Assembly (NCBI GenBank): GCA_023425645.1
Contig: JAFACG010000049.1
Location: 1 to 49,000 of the forward strand
Direction: 5' to 3'
From: Pseudomonadota bacterium
GTDB taxonomy: Bacteria; Pseudomonadota; Gammaproteobacteria; Burkholderiales; Burkholderiaceae_B
DNA length: 49,000 nt
The notes beneath the pieces are model-generated. The model was given only the letters and a program-made list of their open reading frames with translations. It made no database searches and had not been told where the DNA came from. The position numbers and the translations under genes are program-made. This document shows, piece after piece, positions 1-8,830 of this stretch; position 1 is the first letter of the stretch, and each line of letters opens with the position of its first letter.

Positions 1-411
1 CGAATGTACGGGTGCAATCTGAATCGTCCTGCCGGCATGCAGTGAGCGCTTGGCAAACCAGGGGCGTCCATGTACGGGGGACGAACCATCGCGCGAGTTC
101 AGAATGCGCCCGGAGCGATCCGCCGACCAGGGCACCGGTGCGCAGCACCGGCAGGTCGTCAGCCCAGTCCAGCCGAGACAAAGACCAGACCGGCGTCTCC
201 AAAAGCAGAATCTTCCAACAGACAAACCGCTTTCCGCCTTTGGTGGCATTCCCAGGGGCGCGCCGGCATCTGTTCATTACCTGCTTGGCTTATGAAAAAT
301 CTGTCCAATAGCCCTCCTGCCGTTTGCGTAGAATTTTGTCTCTAAGGGTTTTTTTGAATAAAAAGAGCTATAGAACGTACTTTATGATTTAAGCATAAAC
401 CAAACTTGTTC
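1..411. other. Left-edge region without a supportable gene
   Basis: No reading frame here looks like a recognisable protein. The minus strand has a frame open from an ATG at 277 to the window edge (92 codons, mostly G/C in third positions). It is rich in Trp and Cys, has no good ribosome binding site and matches nothing I know, so it may be the 5' end of a divergent gene or chance. Bases 340-411 are AT-rich and probably hold the promoter of the following receptor gene; a TATGAT at 383-388 could be a -10 box, but no -35 box is correctly spaced. Confidence 0.4.
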
Positions 412-424
412 AAAGGAGGCAGGG

Positions 425-1405
425 ATGATGTACGACAAAGCAGTGCGCCTGGCAGGGTTCGGGTTGATGCTGGCCGCCGCCGGCGCGGCGGCGCAGGCCG
501 CCTACCCGGATCGCCAGCCCATCAAGGTGGTGATCCCCTACGCGCCGGGCGCGGCGGGCGATGTCGTGTTCCGCATCCTGCAGCCGGAGCTGACGCGCGA
601 GCTGGGCCAGACCCTGGTGGCGGACTACAAGACGGGGGCGGGCGGCAACATCGGAGCCTTGAACGTTGCCCGGGCCGAGCCCGACGGCTATACCTTGCTG
701 CTGGGCGCGACCAACAACTTCGTCATCAACCAGTACCTGTACAAGAACCTGGGCTTCGACCCGCTGAAGGACCTCAAGCCCATCGGCAAGCTGGTGGATG
801 TGCCTGCCTTCATTTTCATCAACGCCCAATTGCCCGTCAAAACCTATGCCGAGTTTCGCGACTATGCCGCCGCGCACCCCGGCGCCATCAACTATGGCAC
901 GCCGGGAGCGGGCACGACTCCCGACCTGTCCGGCTGGCTGGTCTCGGACGCCGTGAAGGGCAAGATGGTGGGCATCAACTACCGTGGGTCGGGTCCCGGC
1001 GTGCAGGCCCTGCTGGGCAACGAAGTGCAGGTGTATATCGGCGGCTATGGCATTGCCACCTCCTTTCTGCCTACCGGCAAGATCCGCGCCCTGGCCGTGT
1101 CCGCCGAGCAACGCTTCAAGGATCTGCCCGACGTGCCCACGACCCGCGAACTGGGCATACCGGAAGCGGTGGTGAACAACTGGTGGGCCCTGGCCGCGCC
1201 CGGCGGCACGCCGGATGAGGTGGTGCAGGCGGTGGACAAGGCGGTGCAGAACGTGCTGGCTCAGGACGATGTGCGCAAGAAGCTGCTGGAACTGGGCTTT
1301 GTGGTGACGCCGGGCAATGCGGAACAGTTCGCCGCCGAGCTGGGGAAGGAGGCTCCGTACTGGAAAGCGGTGATCGAGCGCGCCAACATCCGTATCGAGC
1401 AGTGA
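425..1405 (+). CDS. Bug-family tripartite tricarboxylate (TctC-like) substrate-binding protein
   Basis: This is a periplasmic solute-binding protein of the Bug/TctC family, which captures small carboxylates or related solutes for tripartite or orphan uptake. The protein has 326 residues, normal for the family. A Sec signal peptide covers residues 1-25 (cleavage after AAAQA), followed by the conserved start of the mature domain (YPDRQPIKVVIPYAPG) and the ligand-loop glycines (GAGGNIG near 71-77). Start: AAAGGAGG at 412-419 lies 5 nt before ATG 425 and 8 nt before ATG 428, so either could be used. No TctA/TctB membrane genes are adjacent, so it may be an orphan receptor, as is common in Bordetella relatives. 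The ligand cannot be named. A hydrolase gene starts one base after its stop, so the two are probably cotranscribed. Confidence 0.93.
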   Translation: MMYDKAVRLAGFGLMLAAAGAAAQAAYPDRQPIKVVIPYAPGAAGDVVFRILQPELTRELGQTLVADYKTGAGGNIGALNVARAEPDGYTLLLGATNNFVINQYLYKNLGFDPLKDLKPIGKLVDVPAFIFINAQLPVKTYAEFRDYAAAHPGAINYGTPGAGTTPDLSGWLVSDAVKGKMVGINYRGSGPGVQALLGNEVQVYIGGYGIATSFLPTGKIRALAVSAEQRFKDLPDVPTTRELGIPEAVVNNWWALAAPGGTPDEVVQAVDKAVQNVLAQDDVRKKLLELGFVVTPGNAEQFAAELGKEAPYWKAVIERANIRIEQ

Positions 1406-1406
1406 C

Positions 1407-2204
1407 ATGCGGCCGCCATTGTTCTATCGGCGCAGCGGGCAGGGGCCGGCCTTGCTGCTGCTGCATGGCTACGCATCTTCATCCTTGTTCTGGGAGCCCT
1501 TGCGCCGCGAGCTCGAGCCTGACTTTGACGTGATTGCGCCGGATTGGCTGGGCTTTGGCCGCAGTCAGTCGCTGGAGCCTTGCCGTACGGTGCAGGAGTT
1601 TGCCGGCCGCGTCCTGGACCTGGCCGACTTTCTAGAGCTGGAACGTTTCCATGTGCTGGGGCATTCCATGGGAGGCTTTCCTGTGCAGGAATTGCTGGTC
1701 AGCCACCCCCGCCGTCTGGCGTCGGCCACCTTGTACGGATCGGGGCTGCGTGTGGACAAGGCGCGGCGCTTCGAGTCCATTGCCCAGACCATGGAGCGGC
1801 TGGAGCGGCAGGGACCCTTGGCCTGTTCTTTGCCCGTGCTGGAAAAATGGTTCGCCCGGCCCAGGAGCCATGTCGAAGAGCGTGAACTGTGCAGGCGCGC
1901 CTTGCAGGGCATGACGGTCGAGGGCGCGGCGGCGGCCTTGAACGCTTTCGAGTCCGTGGACTATACGGGGCGGTTGGGGCAGGCGCAGGCGCCTGTCCTG
2001 GTGATACTGGGGCAGCACGAACGCAGCCACCCGCCGGCCAGTGCGCTGGAACTGGTGCAGGCCATGACGCAGGCGAGCCTGTGCGTGCTGCCCGACTGCG
2101 GCCATGCCGCGCATCTGGAACAGCCTGTTCTGTTTGTCCAGGCGCTCAGGCAGTTTCTCCTGCGGCGGGAACGGCTGCAGGACTCCGTCCCGGCGGCCTG
2201 CTGA
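1407..2204 (+). CDS. Alpha/beta-fold hydrolase
   Basis: A 265-residue cytoplasmic hydrolase of the alpha/beta fold. An oxyanion-hole motif HGYASS is at about 20-25. The nucleophile elbow GHSMGG places Ser87 as nucleophile, and the general-base His is in DCGHAAHLEQP (His233). The acid is probably Glu205 in GQHERSHPP, where most relatives have Asp. The single-domain layout resembles esterases, lactonases and meta-cleavage product hydrolases; the substrate cannot be read from sequence. It follows the Bug receptor gene with a one-base gap, which suggests it acts on the imported solute or a derivative (inference). No terminator is visible before the tRNA-Lys promoter. Confidence 0.88.
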   Translation: MRPPLFYRRSGQGPALLLLHGYASSSLFWEPLRRELEPDFDVIAPDWLGFGRSQSLEPCRTVQEFAGRVLDLADFLELERFHVLGHSMGGFPVQELLVSHPRRLASATLYGSGLRVDKARRFESIAQTMERLERQGPLACSLPVLEKWFARPRSHVEERELCRRALQGMTVEGAAAALNAFESVDYTGRLGQAQAPVLVILGQHERSHPPASALELVQAMTQASLCVLPDCGHAAHLEQPVLFVQALRQFLLRRERLQDSVPAAC

Positions 2205-2253
2205 TGGAGTTGGCCCCAGCTGCCTGTATTTTGCTGAAGTCGAGCTACGGTGC

Positions 2254-2282
2254 TTGACAGCTTGGGTTTATCCTTGCATAAT
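2254..2282 (+). promoter_or_regulatory. Sigma-70 promoter of tRNA-Lys
   Basis: TTGACA at 2254-2259 and CATAAT at 2277-2282 are separated by 17 nt, a near-consensus housekeeping promoter. Transcription would begin around 2289, just before the mature tRNA 5' end at 2299. Confidence 0.7.
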
Positions 2283-2298
2283 TCTATCTTTCAGTCGG

Positions 2299-2374
2299 GG
2301 GTCGTTAGCTCAGTCGGTAGAGCAGCGGACTTTTAATCCGTTGGTCGCGCGTTCGAGTCGCGCACGACCCACCA
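2299..2374 (+). tRNA. tRNA-Lys (anticodon UUU)
   Basis: A complete 76-nt cloverleaf. The acceptor GGGTCGT pairs with ACGACCC, followed by discriminator A and an encoded CCA. The D arm is GCTC/GAGC. The anticodon stem GCGGA/TCCGT flanks loop CTTTTAA, giving anticodon TTT. The T arm is GCGCG-TTCGAGT-CGCGC. It has its own promoter and terminator. Confidence 0.98.
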
Positions 2375-2395
2375 CCTTAAGCTGAAACATGAAAC

Positions 2396-2422
2396 AAGGC
2401 CGCTTTCAGCGGCCTTTTTTTC
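2396..2422 (+). terminator. Rho-independent terminator after tRNA-Lys
   Basis: A 9-bp stem AAGGCCGCT / AGCGGCCTT with loop TTC is followed by a T run. Confidence 0.9.
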
Positions 2423-2744
2423 TTTCATTTTGTGCCGCCTGAAGTAAAGACGCATCGGTCTTGAGGCCAGCGTTTCTTTGACGCCTTGCAGGGGCGCCTT
2501 TGGCGCCGCGTCTGTCCAGTTTCGCTTGATATCGCCATGCGTGGCGAGGCTGCGCGAGGGCGAGTGGTCAAGCCGGGATGGAGCAGGTCTGGAGCCGTCG
2601 CCAGGAGGGTCGCGTCTCGGCAGGGGCTCATATTTCCTGCTGCTATATGCATCTGCTCATTGCCGGATTTGCTTTATGGTAAATTTCGCTTTCAGGTCAG
2701 GCGCTTATAACTCGACTGACTAACGTATTTAGGCTGAGTCCACC
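2423..2744. other. Intergenic region upstream of metNIQ
   Basis: No gene is supportable in this 322-base gap. It should hold the metN promoter; TATAAC at 2706-2711 is a possible -10 box without a clear -35. A short hairpin (GGCGCC-TTT-GGCGCC) lies near 2489-2503. I do not recognise a SAM riboswitch fold, although methionine uptake operons are often controlled by one or by MetJ/MetR-like proteins. Confidence 0.4.
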
Positions 2745-3755
2745 TTGATTCGTCTTGAACATATTTCCAAAACCTACACCTCGGCGGGCAGGTCGGTTCA
2801 CGCATTGCGCGACATATCCCTGCAGATCCGCCAAGGCGAGGTCTTTGGCATCATCGGCCGCTCCGGGGCCGGGAAAAGCACGCTTATCCGCATGCTGAAC
2901 CTGCTCGAGCAACCCAGTACCGGACAGGTCTGGGTACAGGATCAGGACATTACCCGTTTTTCCAACGCCCAGCTGCGCGCCTTCCGCCAGAGCGTAGGCA
3001 TGGTGTTCCAGCATTTCAACCTGCTGCATTCGCGCACCGTGCTGGACAATGTATGCTTTCCGCTGCGCCTGGCCGGCGTGCCGCGCGCCCAGCGCCAGCA
3101 GCGCGCGCTGGAGGTGCTGCATCTGGTGGGCCTGCAGGACCATGCCCACAAATATCCGCGCCAGTTGTCCGGCGGGCAGCAGCAGCGCGTGGGCATCGCG
3201 CGCGCCCTGGCCAACCGGCCGCAGCTGTTGCTGTGCGACGAGGCCACCTCGGCCCTGGATCCCGAAACCACGCAATCCATCCTGAGCCTGCTGCGCGAGA
3301 TCAACCAGGAACTGGGCCTGACCATCGTGCTGATCACGCACGGCATGGATGTCATCCGGTCCGTGTGCGACCGCGTCGCCGTGATCGACGCCGGGCAGAT
3401 CGTCGAGATGGGAGAGGTGCTGGACGTGTTCCTGCACCCGCACCACGCGACCACGCAGTCCCTGCTCAGCGAAAGCGGCGTGGACGCCGACGGCTGGCAG
3501 GAGCTGGCCGGTACGGTGGGCGGCCGCCTGCTGCGCCTGAGCTTTCGCGGCGCCGCGACCACGCAGCCGCTGCTCAGCCGCGTCACCCGCGAGCTGGGCC
3601 TGGACGTCAGCATCCTGCAAGGCGCCGTCAGCCGCATCAAGGGCGAACCCTATGGCCAGCTGGTGGTGGCGGTGGAAGGAGACGCTTCTTCCCAGGACCG
3701 CCTGCAGGCCTTGCTGACCGAGCTGAACATTGAATCCGAGGTGCTGCGGCCATGA
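2745..3755 (+). CDS. metN: Methionine ABC transporter ATP-binding protein MetN
   Basis: The ATPase of the MetNIQ high-affinity methionine importer, acting at the inner face of the cytoplasmic membrane. It has 336 residues: an ABC domain with Walker A GRSGAGKST (38-46), signature LSGGQQQR (140-147) and Walker B LLLCDEATSALD (about 160-171), then the C-terminal regulatory NIL domain (about 260-336) that binds methionine and inhibits transport. The start is TTG at 2745; the resulting N-terminus IRLEHISKTY aligns with the family start and no ATG is available nearby. The ribosome binding site is weak. Its stop overlaps the metI start (ATGA-type, 3752-3755), so the genes are translationally coupled. 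Confidence 0.95.
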   Translation: MIRLEHISKTYTSAGRSVHALRDISLQIRQGEVFGIIGRSGAGKSTLIRMLNLLEQPSTGQVWVQDQDITRFSNAQLRAFRQSVGMVFQHFNLLHSRTVLDNVCFPLRLAGVPRAQRQQRALEVLHLVGLQDHAHKYPRQLSGGQQQRVGIARALANRPQLLLCDEATSALDPETTQSILSLLREINQELGLTIVLITHGMDVIRSVCDRVAVIDAGQIVEMGEVLDVFLHPHHATTQSLLSESGVDADGWQELAGTVGGRLLRLSFRGAATTQPLLSRVTRELGLDVSILQGAVSRIKGEPYGQLVVAVEGDASSQDRLQALLTELNIESEVLRP

Positions 3756-4411
3756 ATTTCACCAATCTGGACTGGGCGCTGATCGGCGAAGCGACCCTGG
3801 ATACCTTGCTGATGACGGGCGTGTCCCTGGCTTTCACCGTCATCATCGGCTTGCCGCTGGGCGTGCTGCTGTTCCTGACCAGCCGCCGGCAGATGCTGGA
3901 CAATGCCTGGGTCTATCAGACACTGTCCCTGATCGTGAACGTGCTGCGTTCCGTGCCGTTCCTGATCCTTCTGATCGTCATGATCCCCCTGACGCGCGTG
4001 CTGGCCGGCACGTCCCTGGGCGTGCCGGGCGCCATCCCGCCGCTGGTGCTCAGCGCCGCGCCGTTCTTCGCCCGTCTGGTGGAGAATGTGCTGCGCGAAC
4101 TGGACCCCGGCGTGAACGAAGCCTGCCGCGCCATGGGCGCCGACTCTCGCCAGACGGTGCTGTGGGCCCTGCTGCCCGAGGCCACGACCGGCATCGTGGC
4201 GGCGGTCATCGTCACGGCCATTGCGCTGGTGGGCTATTCGGCCATGTCCGGCGTGATCGGCGGCGGCGGCCTGGGCGACCTGGCCCTGCGATTCGGCTAT
4301 CAAAGATATCAGACGGACGTCATGGTGGTGACCGTGGCGATCCTGGTGGTGCTGGTGCAGCTCCTGCAGGTGTTTGGAGATGCCATGGTGGCTCGCTTGA
4401 GCCGAAAATAA
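3752..4411 (+). CDS. metI: Methionine ABC transporter permease MetI
   Basis: The membrane subunit of the methionine importer, 219 residues, a normal family length. Five hydrophobic segments are visible. The EAA loop that docks MetN is at about residues 127-150 (NEACRAMGADSRQTVLWALLPEA region). The gene overlaps metN by 4 nt and is followed 56 nt later by metQ, so the three form one operon. The segment VIVTAIALVGYSAMSG near the C-terminus is typical of MetI. Confidence 0.96.
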   Translation: MNFTNLDWALIGEATLDTLLMTGVSLAFTVIIGLPLGVLLFLTSRRQMLDNAWVYQTLSLIVNVLRSVPFLILLIVMIPLTRVLAGTSLGVPGAIPPLVLSAAPFFARLVENVLRELDPGVNEACRAMGADSRQTVLWALLPEATTGIVAAVIVTAIALVGYSAMSGVIGGGGLGDLALRFGYQRYQTDVMVVTVAILVVLVQLLQVFGDAMVARLSRK

Positions 4412-4467
4412 GTCCGGCTGGTGCCTGAAGCTAGGGTGTCGGCCCCTTTCTCGCAATGGAGTTGTTC

Positions 4468-5259
4468 ATGTCTTTGAAGAAATTCGTACCCGTTCTGGCC
4501 CTGTCCGTGTCGGCGCTGTTCGCCGGCGCCGTCCACGCCGCCGACAAGCTGTCCGTGGCGGCCACGCCCGTGCCGCACGCCGAACTGCTGGAATTCGTGA
4601 AGCCCGCCCTGGCCAAAGAAGGCGTGGAGCTGGACATCAAGGTGTTCACCGACTACGTGCAGCCCAACCAGCAGGTTGCCGACGGCCACATCGATGCCAA
4701 CTTCTTCCAGCACAAGCCCTACCTGGACAGCTTCAACAAAGAGCACAAGACCGACCTGGTGTCCGTGGGCCTGGTGCACGTGGAGCCTTTCGGCGCCTAC
4801 TCCAGGAAGGTCAAGAGCCTGGACGAACTCAAGGAAGGCGCTCTGGTCGCCATCCCCAATGACCCCTCCAACGGCGCCCGAGCCCTGTTGTTGCTGCAAA
4901 AGGCGGGCGTGATCACGCTCAAGGATCCGTCCAACATCCAGGCTACGGCGCGCGACGTCGACCAGAACCCCAAGAAGCTGAAGTTCAAGGAACTGGAAGC
5001 CGCCACGCTGCCGCGCGTGCTGGCCGACGTGGACCTGGCCCTGATCAACACCAACTATGCCCTGGAAGCCGGCCTGAACCCCACCAAGGACGCCCTGGTG
5101 ATCGAAGGCGCTGACTCTCCCTACGCGAACCTGATCGCCGTGGCCGCCAAGAACAAGGACGATGCCCGCGTGGCCAAGCTGGTCAAGGCCCTGCACAGCG
5201 ACGAGGTCAAGACCTTCATCGCCGACAAGTACAAAGGCGCCATCGTGCCTGCATTCTGA
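4468..5259 (+). CDS. metQ: Methionine-binding periplasmic protein MetQ
   Basis: The periplasmic D/L-methionine receptor (NlpA family), 263 residues. I chose ATG 4468 because GGAG at 4458-4461 sits 6 nt before it and the product MSLKKFVPVLALSV begins with a clean signal peptide; an in-frame ATG at 4456 would overlap that ribosome binding site. Cleavage is predicted after VHA (before ADKL). There is no lipobox cysteine, so unlike E. coli MetQ the protein looks soluble rather than lipid-anchored. Family motifs include FTDYVQPNQQVADGHIDANF and the HKPYLD stretch. It is the last gene of metNIQ, followed by a strong terminator. Confidence 0.95.
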   Translation: MSLKKFVPVLALSVSALFAGAVHAADKLSVAATPVPHAELLEFVKPALAKEGVELDIKVFTDYVQPNQQVADGHIDANFFQHKPYLDSFNKEHKTDLVSVGLVHVEPFGAYSRKVKSLDELKEGALVAIPNDPSNGARALLLLQKAGVITLKDPSNIQATARDVDQNPKKLKFKELEAATLPRVLADVDLALINTNYALEAGLNPTKDALVIEGADSPYANLIAVAAKNKDDARVAKLVKALHSDEVKTFIADKYKGAIVPAF

Positions 5260-5290
5260 TCCGCGCCCAGGCCCTGATCCGCATGCTTGA

Positions 5291-5317
5291 AAAACCTCGG
5301 GATTTCCCGAGGTTTTT
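5291..5317 (+). terminator. Rho-independent terminator after metQ
   Basis: A 12-bp stem AAAACCTCGGGA / TCCCGAGGTTTT with a 2-nt loop is followed by T-rich sequence. Confidence 0.93.
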
Positions 5318-5359
5318 ATTTTTTTGGACGTCAAGAACGCATCGCTTCCCACCGCTTCA

Positions 5360-5442
5360 GGTACGATAGGCCTAGCTCGGCGCAGGCCATAAGCCCGGCG
5401 CCGATCCGGGCTGAATCATCGTACCGGCCTTTCGCAGGCCGG
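5360..5442 (+). promoter_or_regulatory. Structured 5' leader of glnH (candidate cis-regulatory RNA)
   Basis: The bases just before glnH are dense in complementary segments. GGTACGAT (5360-5367) pairs with ATCGTACC (5418-5425), enclosing AGCCCGG/CCGGGCT. An alternative pair, TCGGCGC (5377-5383) with GCGCCGA (5398-5404), competes with that inner stem. A final hairpin CCGGCCT-TTCGC-AGGCCGG (5424-5442) ends 8 nt before the GAGGAG ribosome binding site. Mutually exclusive pairings are typical of regulatory leaders. I do not recognise it as a known riboswitch class. Confidence 0.4.
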
Positions 5443-5462
5443 AACCTAGAGAGGAGCTGTTG

Positions 5463-6221
5463 ATGTTCAATAAGAAAATGAAGACACTCGTGGCCGGCCT
5501 GACATTGGCCCTGGCCTTGCCTGCCGGACAGGCGCTGGCCCAGCAGGGGAAGGAACTGGTCGTGGCGACGGACACCGCCTTCGTGCCGTTCGAGTTCAAG
5601 CAGAATGGCAAGTACACGGGCTTCGACATCGATCTGTGGGACGCCGTGGCCAAGAAGGCCAAGCTGAACTACAAGCTTCAGCCCATGGACTTCAATGGCA
5701 TCATCCCCGGCCTGCAGACGCGCAACCTGGACGTGGCGCTGGCGGGCATCACCATCCGCGACGACCGCAAGCAGGTGATCGATTTCTCCGATCCATATTA
5801 CGAAAGCGGCCTGGCCATCCTGGTCAACGCGGACAATTCGGACATCAAGTCGGCCAAGGACTTGGAAGGCAAGACGGTGGCCGTGAAGATAGGCACCGCG
5901 ACGGTGGACTACATGCAGCGTTCGGTGCCCACCGCCAAGCTCAAGCTGTTTCCCAATATCGACAATGCCTTTCTGGAGCTGGCCACGGGCCGCGTGGACG
6001 CCGTGGTGCATGATACGCCCAACGTCCAGTACTACGCCCAGACCGGCGGCAAGGACCGCGTGAAGGTCACCGGCGCGGTCAAGAGCGGCGATTTCTACGG
6101 CATCGCCTTCCCCAAGGGCAGCGAGCTGGTGCCCGTGGTGAACCAGGCCCTGAAGGACATCCGGGCCGACGGCACCTACGACAAGCTCTATCAGAAGTGG
6201 TTCGGCAAGCAGCCTGACTGA
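5463..6221 (+). CDS. glnH: Glutamine ABC transporter periplasmic binding protein GlnH
   Basis: A periplasmic receptor of a polar amino acid importer, 252 residues. A signal peptide (to about residue 26, cleavage after ALA) precedes a mature domain very similar to E. coli Gln[61 protein letters not shown] and KLYQKWFG all match. I therefore assign glutamine as ligand with reasonable confidence. The start is ATG 5463, with GAGGAG at 5451-5456 6 nt upstream; a TTG just before it is not needed. The gene heads glnHPQ and is preceded by a structured leader. Confidence 0.94.
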   Translation: MFNKKMKTLVAGLTLALALPAGQALAQQGKELVVATDTAFVPFEFKQNGKYTGFDIDLWDAVAKKAKLNYKLQPMDFNGIIPGLQTRNLDVALAGITIRDDRKQVIDFSDPYYESGLAILVNADNSDIKSAKDLEGKTVAVKIGTATVDYMQRSVPTAKLKLFPNIDNAFLELATGRVDAVVHDTPNVQYYAQTGGKDRVKVTGAVKSGDFYGIAFPKGSELVPVVNQALKDIRADGTYDKLYQKWFGKQPD

Positions 6222-6330
6222 GTCAGGCCGTGTGCAGTACGAAGCGGTGATCACGTGGCAGTCGCGGGTCGCCGCTTTTGTTTTTCCGCCGCGCGCGCCG
6301 CGGCGCGTCACTTAACGCAAAGGTAGCATC

Positions 6331-7170
6331 GTGACTTTTCAATGGGACGCTATCTGGGGGGCGCTGCCCAGCCTCCTGGAAGGAACGAAGATGACCTTGC
6401 TCATCACCGTGATGGGCTTGGCGGGCGGAACCGTATTGGGTTTTCTGACCGGCGTCATCACCACTTACGTGCGGGTGCCTGTCACCCTGCGCAATGCGCT
6501 GCTGGCCGTGCTGGGCCTGATTGCGCTGGGTTTCCTGGGCCGCGGCATCTTCTGGATGATCAGCCACTGGTTCGGCAGCGTGCCGGGCTGGGTCTGGAGC
6601 GCCCTGCAGGCGCTGGTGGTGGTGGCGCTGCTGGGAGGCCTGCGGCGCTCGCTGCTGGTGATCCTGTCTTTCCTGTGCCAGGTCTATGTGCTGGTCATAC
6701 GCGGCACGCCCATCGTGGTGCAGGTGATGTTCATCTACTTCGCCCTGCCCATGCTGGCGAACATCCGCATCGACGGCCTGACCGCAGCCATCTTCACCCT
6801 CATGATCAACTCCGGCGCCTACATCTCCGAAATTGTCCGGGGCGCGCTGCTGTCCGTGCCCAAGGGCTTGAAGGAGGCGGGCGAGGCCATGGGCCTGCCG
6901 TTCCACAAGATCCTCACGCACATCATCGGGCCCGTGGCCTTTCGCCGCATGATCCCGGCCATGGGCAACCAGTGCATCATCAGCCTGAAGGATTCCTCGC
7001 TGTTCATCGTGATCGGCGTGGCCGAGCTGACCCGCCAGGGACAGGAGATCATCGCCAACAATTTCCGTTCCGTGGAGATCTGGGGGGCGGTGGCCGTGAT
7101 CTATCTGATCCTGACCGGCCTGATCGCCCTGACGCTGAAGTTCATCGAACACCGCATGAGGATAGTATGA
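6331..7170 (+). CDS. glnP: Glutamine ABC transporter permease GlnP (enlarged)
   Basis: The membrane subunit of the glutamine importer. The start is GTG at 6331 (AAAGG 7 nt upstream), giving [18 protein letters not shown], which aligns with the E. coli GlnP start. The conserved core follows: [20 protein letters not shown], the EAA loop ([14 protein letters not shown] region) and [20 protein letters not shown]. At 279 residues it is about 60 longer than E. coli GlnP. The extra block lies after the first membrane segment (about residues 48-105), is hydrophobic ([18 protein letters not shown] and [13 protein letters not shown]) and probably adds one or two membrane passes. Its stop overlaps the glnQ start (ATGA). 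Confidence 0.93.
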   Translation: MTFQWDAIWGALPSLLEGTKMTLLITVMGLAGGTVLGFLTGVITTYVRVPVTLRNALLAVLGLIALGFLGRGIFWMISHWFGSVPGWVWSALQALVVVALLGGLRRSLLVILSFLCQVYVLVIRGTPIVVQVMFIYFALPMLANIRIDGLTAAIFTLMINSGAYISEIVRGALLSVPKGLKEAGEAMGLPFHKILTHIIGPVAFRRMIPAMGNQCIISLKDSSLFIVIGVAELTRQGQEIIANNFRSVEIWGAVAVIYLILTGLIALTLKFIEHRMRIV

Positions 7171-7895
7171 GCATTGTCGAGTTCAAGAATGTGACCAAGC
7201 GCTTCGGCCAGAATACGGTGCTGGACGACATCAGCCTGAACATGGACAAGGGCGAGGTCGTGGTGGTGGTGGGGCCTTCCGGATCGGGCAAGTCCACCTT
7301 CCTGCGCTGCATCAACAAGCTGGAGGACATCCAGTCCGGCGACATCGTGGTCAACGGCCTGAGCGTCAACGGCACGCCGGCCCAGGTGCGCGAACTGCGC
7401 CGCGAGGCCGGCATGGTGTTCCAGCAGTTCAATTTGTTCCCGCAGATGACGGCGCTGGAAAACGTGATGTTCGGCCCCATCCATACCCGCGGGACCGGGC
7501 GCGCCCAGGCTCGTTCCCAGGCGCTGGACCTGCTGGCCAAGGTCGGACTGGCCGAACGTGTGGACCATTACCCCAGCGAGCTGTCCGGCGGCCAGCAGCA
7601 GCGGGTGGCCATTGCGCGTGCGCTGGCGATCAAGCCCAAGCTGATGCTGTTCGACGAGCCCACCTCGGCCCTGGATCCGGAATTGCGCCAGGAGGTGCTG
7701 AAAGTGATGCAACTGCTGGCCGAAGAAGGCATGACCATGGTGGTGGTGACCCACGAGATGGACTTCGCCCGCCGCGTGGGCAGCCGGCTGCTGTTCATCG
7801 ACCAGGGCAAGGTGGCCCACGACGGTTCGCCGGCCGAACTGCTGGCCAATCCGCCCAGCCAGCGCCTGAAGGACTTCCTGCAGCACGTGGCCTAG
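7167..7895 (+). CDS. glnQ: Glutamine ABC transporter ATP-binding protein GlnQ
   Basis: The ATPase of the glutamine importer, 242 residues. Walker A is GPSGSGKST (36-44), signature LSGGQQQR (139-146) and Walker [13 protein letters not shown] (159-170), followed by the switch His in VTHEMDFAR. The length and the [22 protein letters not shown] stretch are typical of polar amino acid importers. ATG 7167 overlaps the glnP stop by 4 nt; GAGGA lies just upstream. It is the last gene of the operon, ending in a bidirectional terminator. Confidence 0.95.
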   Translation: MSIVEFKNVTKRFGQNTVLDDISLNMDKGEVVVVVGPSGSGKSTFLRCINKLEDIQSGDIVVNGLSVNGTPAQVRELRREAGMVFQQFNLFPQMTALENVMFGPIHTRGTGRAQARSQALDLLAKVGLAERVDHYPSELSGGQQQRVAIARALAIKPKLMLFDEPTSALDPELRQEVLKVMQLLAEEGMTMVVVTHEMDFARRVGSRLLFIDQGKVAHDGSPAELLANPPSQRLKDFLQHVA

Positions 7896-7920
7896 TCCGG
7901 GCACGATGGCGCGCCAATAA

Positions 7921-7950
7921 AGAAACCGGCCAGCAGGCCGGTTTCTTTGC
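7921..7950. terminator. Bidirectional terminator between glnQ and the convergent gene
   Basis: The 11-bp stem AGAAACCGGCC / GGCCGGTTTCT with loop AGCA has T-rich flanks on the glnQ side and A-rich sequence upstream, so it can serve both converging units. Confidence 0.85.
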
Positions 7951-7964
7951 TTTGCACGAGTCAG

Positions 7965-8666
7965 TCAGCGCGAGACGTAGATGGTGCGGGTGGCGCTGAC
8001 GCGCTCCGAGCCTTCGGCTTTCACGCGTATGGTGATCTGGCGCGGCGTGAAGCCTGCGGGCAGGTCGGACAGGCCGTCGATGTAGGCGTAGCGCCCGACT
8101 TCGAAGGCGACCGCGGGCAGGTCGATGCTGCCGTTGCGGCCATTGCCGTAGCGGCCGGCGGCGACCATTTCCATGGTGCCCTTGAAGGCCGCGTCCTTGC
8201 CCTTGTCCTGCATGATCAGCACGAAATGGCGCAACTGGCCGTCGACCACGGTGAACTCGGCGGCCCGGATGCCGGGCGAGGTGCCGCGAGGATCGGGCGG
8301 CATGGCGTCGGCGAACAGGGCGATGTCCTTTTCCAGCTTGTCCACCTTGGCCTGCAGGCCGCCGACCTTGCTGTCCAGTGCTTCTTCCTTCTGGCGGGTT
8401 TCCTCCAGATCGCGGCTGGTCTGGTTCAGCTGACCCTGCAGGCGCTGCTTGTCGGCGTTGGCGCTGTTCAGGTCATAGTGCAGCTGCTCCGACTGTTCCA
8501 CGGTCAGGCGGGGCGGACCATAGCTTTTCTGCAGGAAAAGAAGGCCGCCGGCGCCCAGGGCGATGCCGGTCAGCAGCAGTACGAGCCAGCGCGGCACGCG
8601 GCGCTTGCGGCGGCTGGAACCGTAGGCGGTGGGTTTGAATACGGCGCGTTTGGAGGAACCAAGCAT
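7965..8666 (-). CDS. Membrane-anchored coiled-coil protein (DUF6776-like)
   Basis: A 233-residue protein of unknown function. A basic N-terminal stretch (RRKRRVPR) precedes one membrane helix (about 26-46). A predicted coiled coil follows (about 57-120, rich in Q, E, K, L) and then a beta-rich C-terminal domain (from about 134, AAEFTVVDGQLRHFVLIMQ). This layout fits the betaproteobacterial DUF6776 family and implies an inner-membrane protein with a periplasmic coiled coil. The start MLGSSKR at 8666 is preferred over upstream alternatives because the extra N-terminal residues look non-coding. Neither start has a convincing ribosome binding site. It lies convergent to glnQ and next to envelope genes, so a cell-envelope role is possible but unproven. 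Confidence 0.75.
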   Translation of the reverse strand: MLGSSKRAVFKPTAYGSSRRKRRVPRWLVLLLTGIALGAGGLLFLQKSYGPPRLTVEQSEQLHYDLNSANADKQRLQGQLNQTSRDLEETRQKEEALDSKVGGLQAKVDKLEKDIALFADAMPPDPRGTSPGIRAAEFTVVDGQLRHFVLIMQDKGKDAAFKGTMEMVAAGRYGNGRNGSIDLPAVAFEVGRYAYIDGLSDLPAGFTPRQITIRVKAEGSERVSATRTIYVSR

Positions 8667-8830
8667 GAGAACAATTGTTCCTGTCAGACATGCGGGCTTG
8701 CGCGCGGGCAAGTCCTGTTTACAAAACCAGACAGCATAGTCGTCATTTGGAGCGTGGGGGCGCATTCAGCCGGCATTGTTGCCCTTTGTTGTGCCTGGAA
8801 ACGTTTGCTGCGCTGTCCCTGAGCTTCAGT

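Noticed and set aside
12..345. Three overlapping plus-strand open frames at the left edge
   Set aside because: No ribosome binding site, no recognisable motif, and they overlap each other in different frames.
6222..6330. GC-rich inverted repeats between glnH and glnP
   Set aside because: Imperfect pairing and no proper T tract; glnHPQ most likely reads through as one operon.
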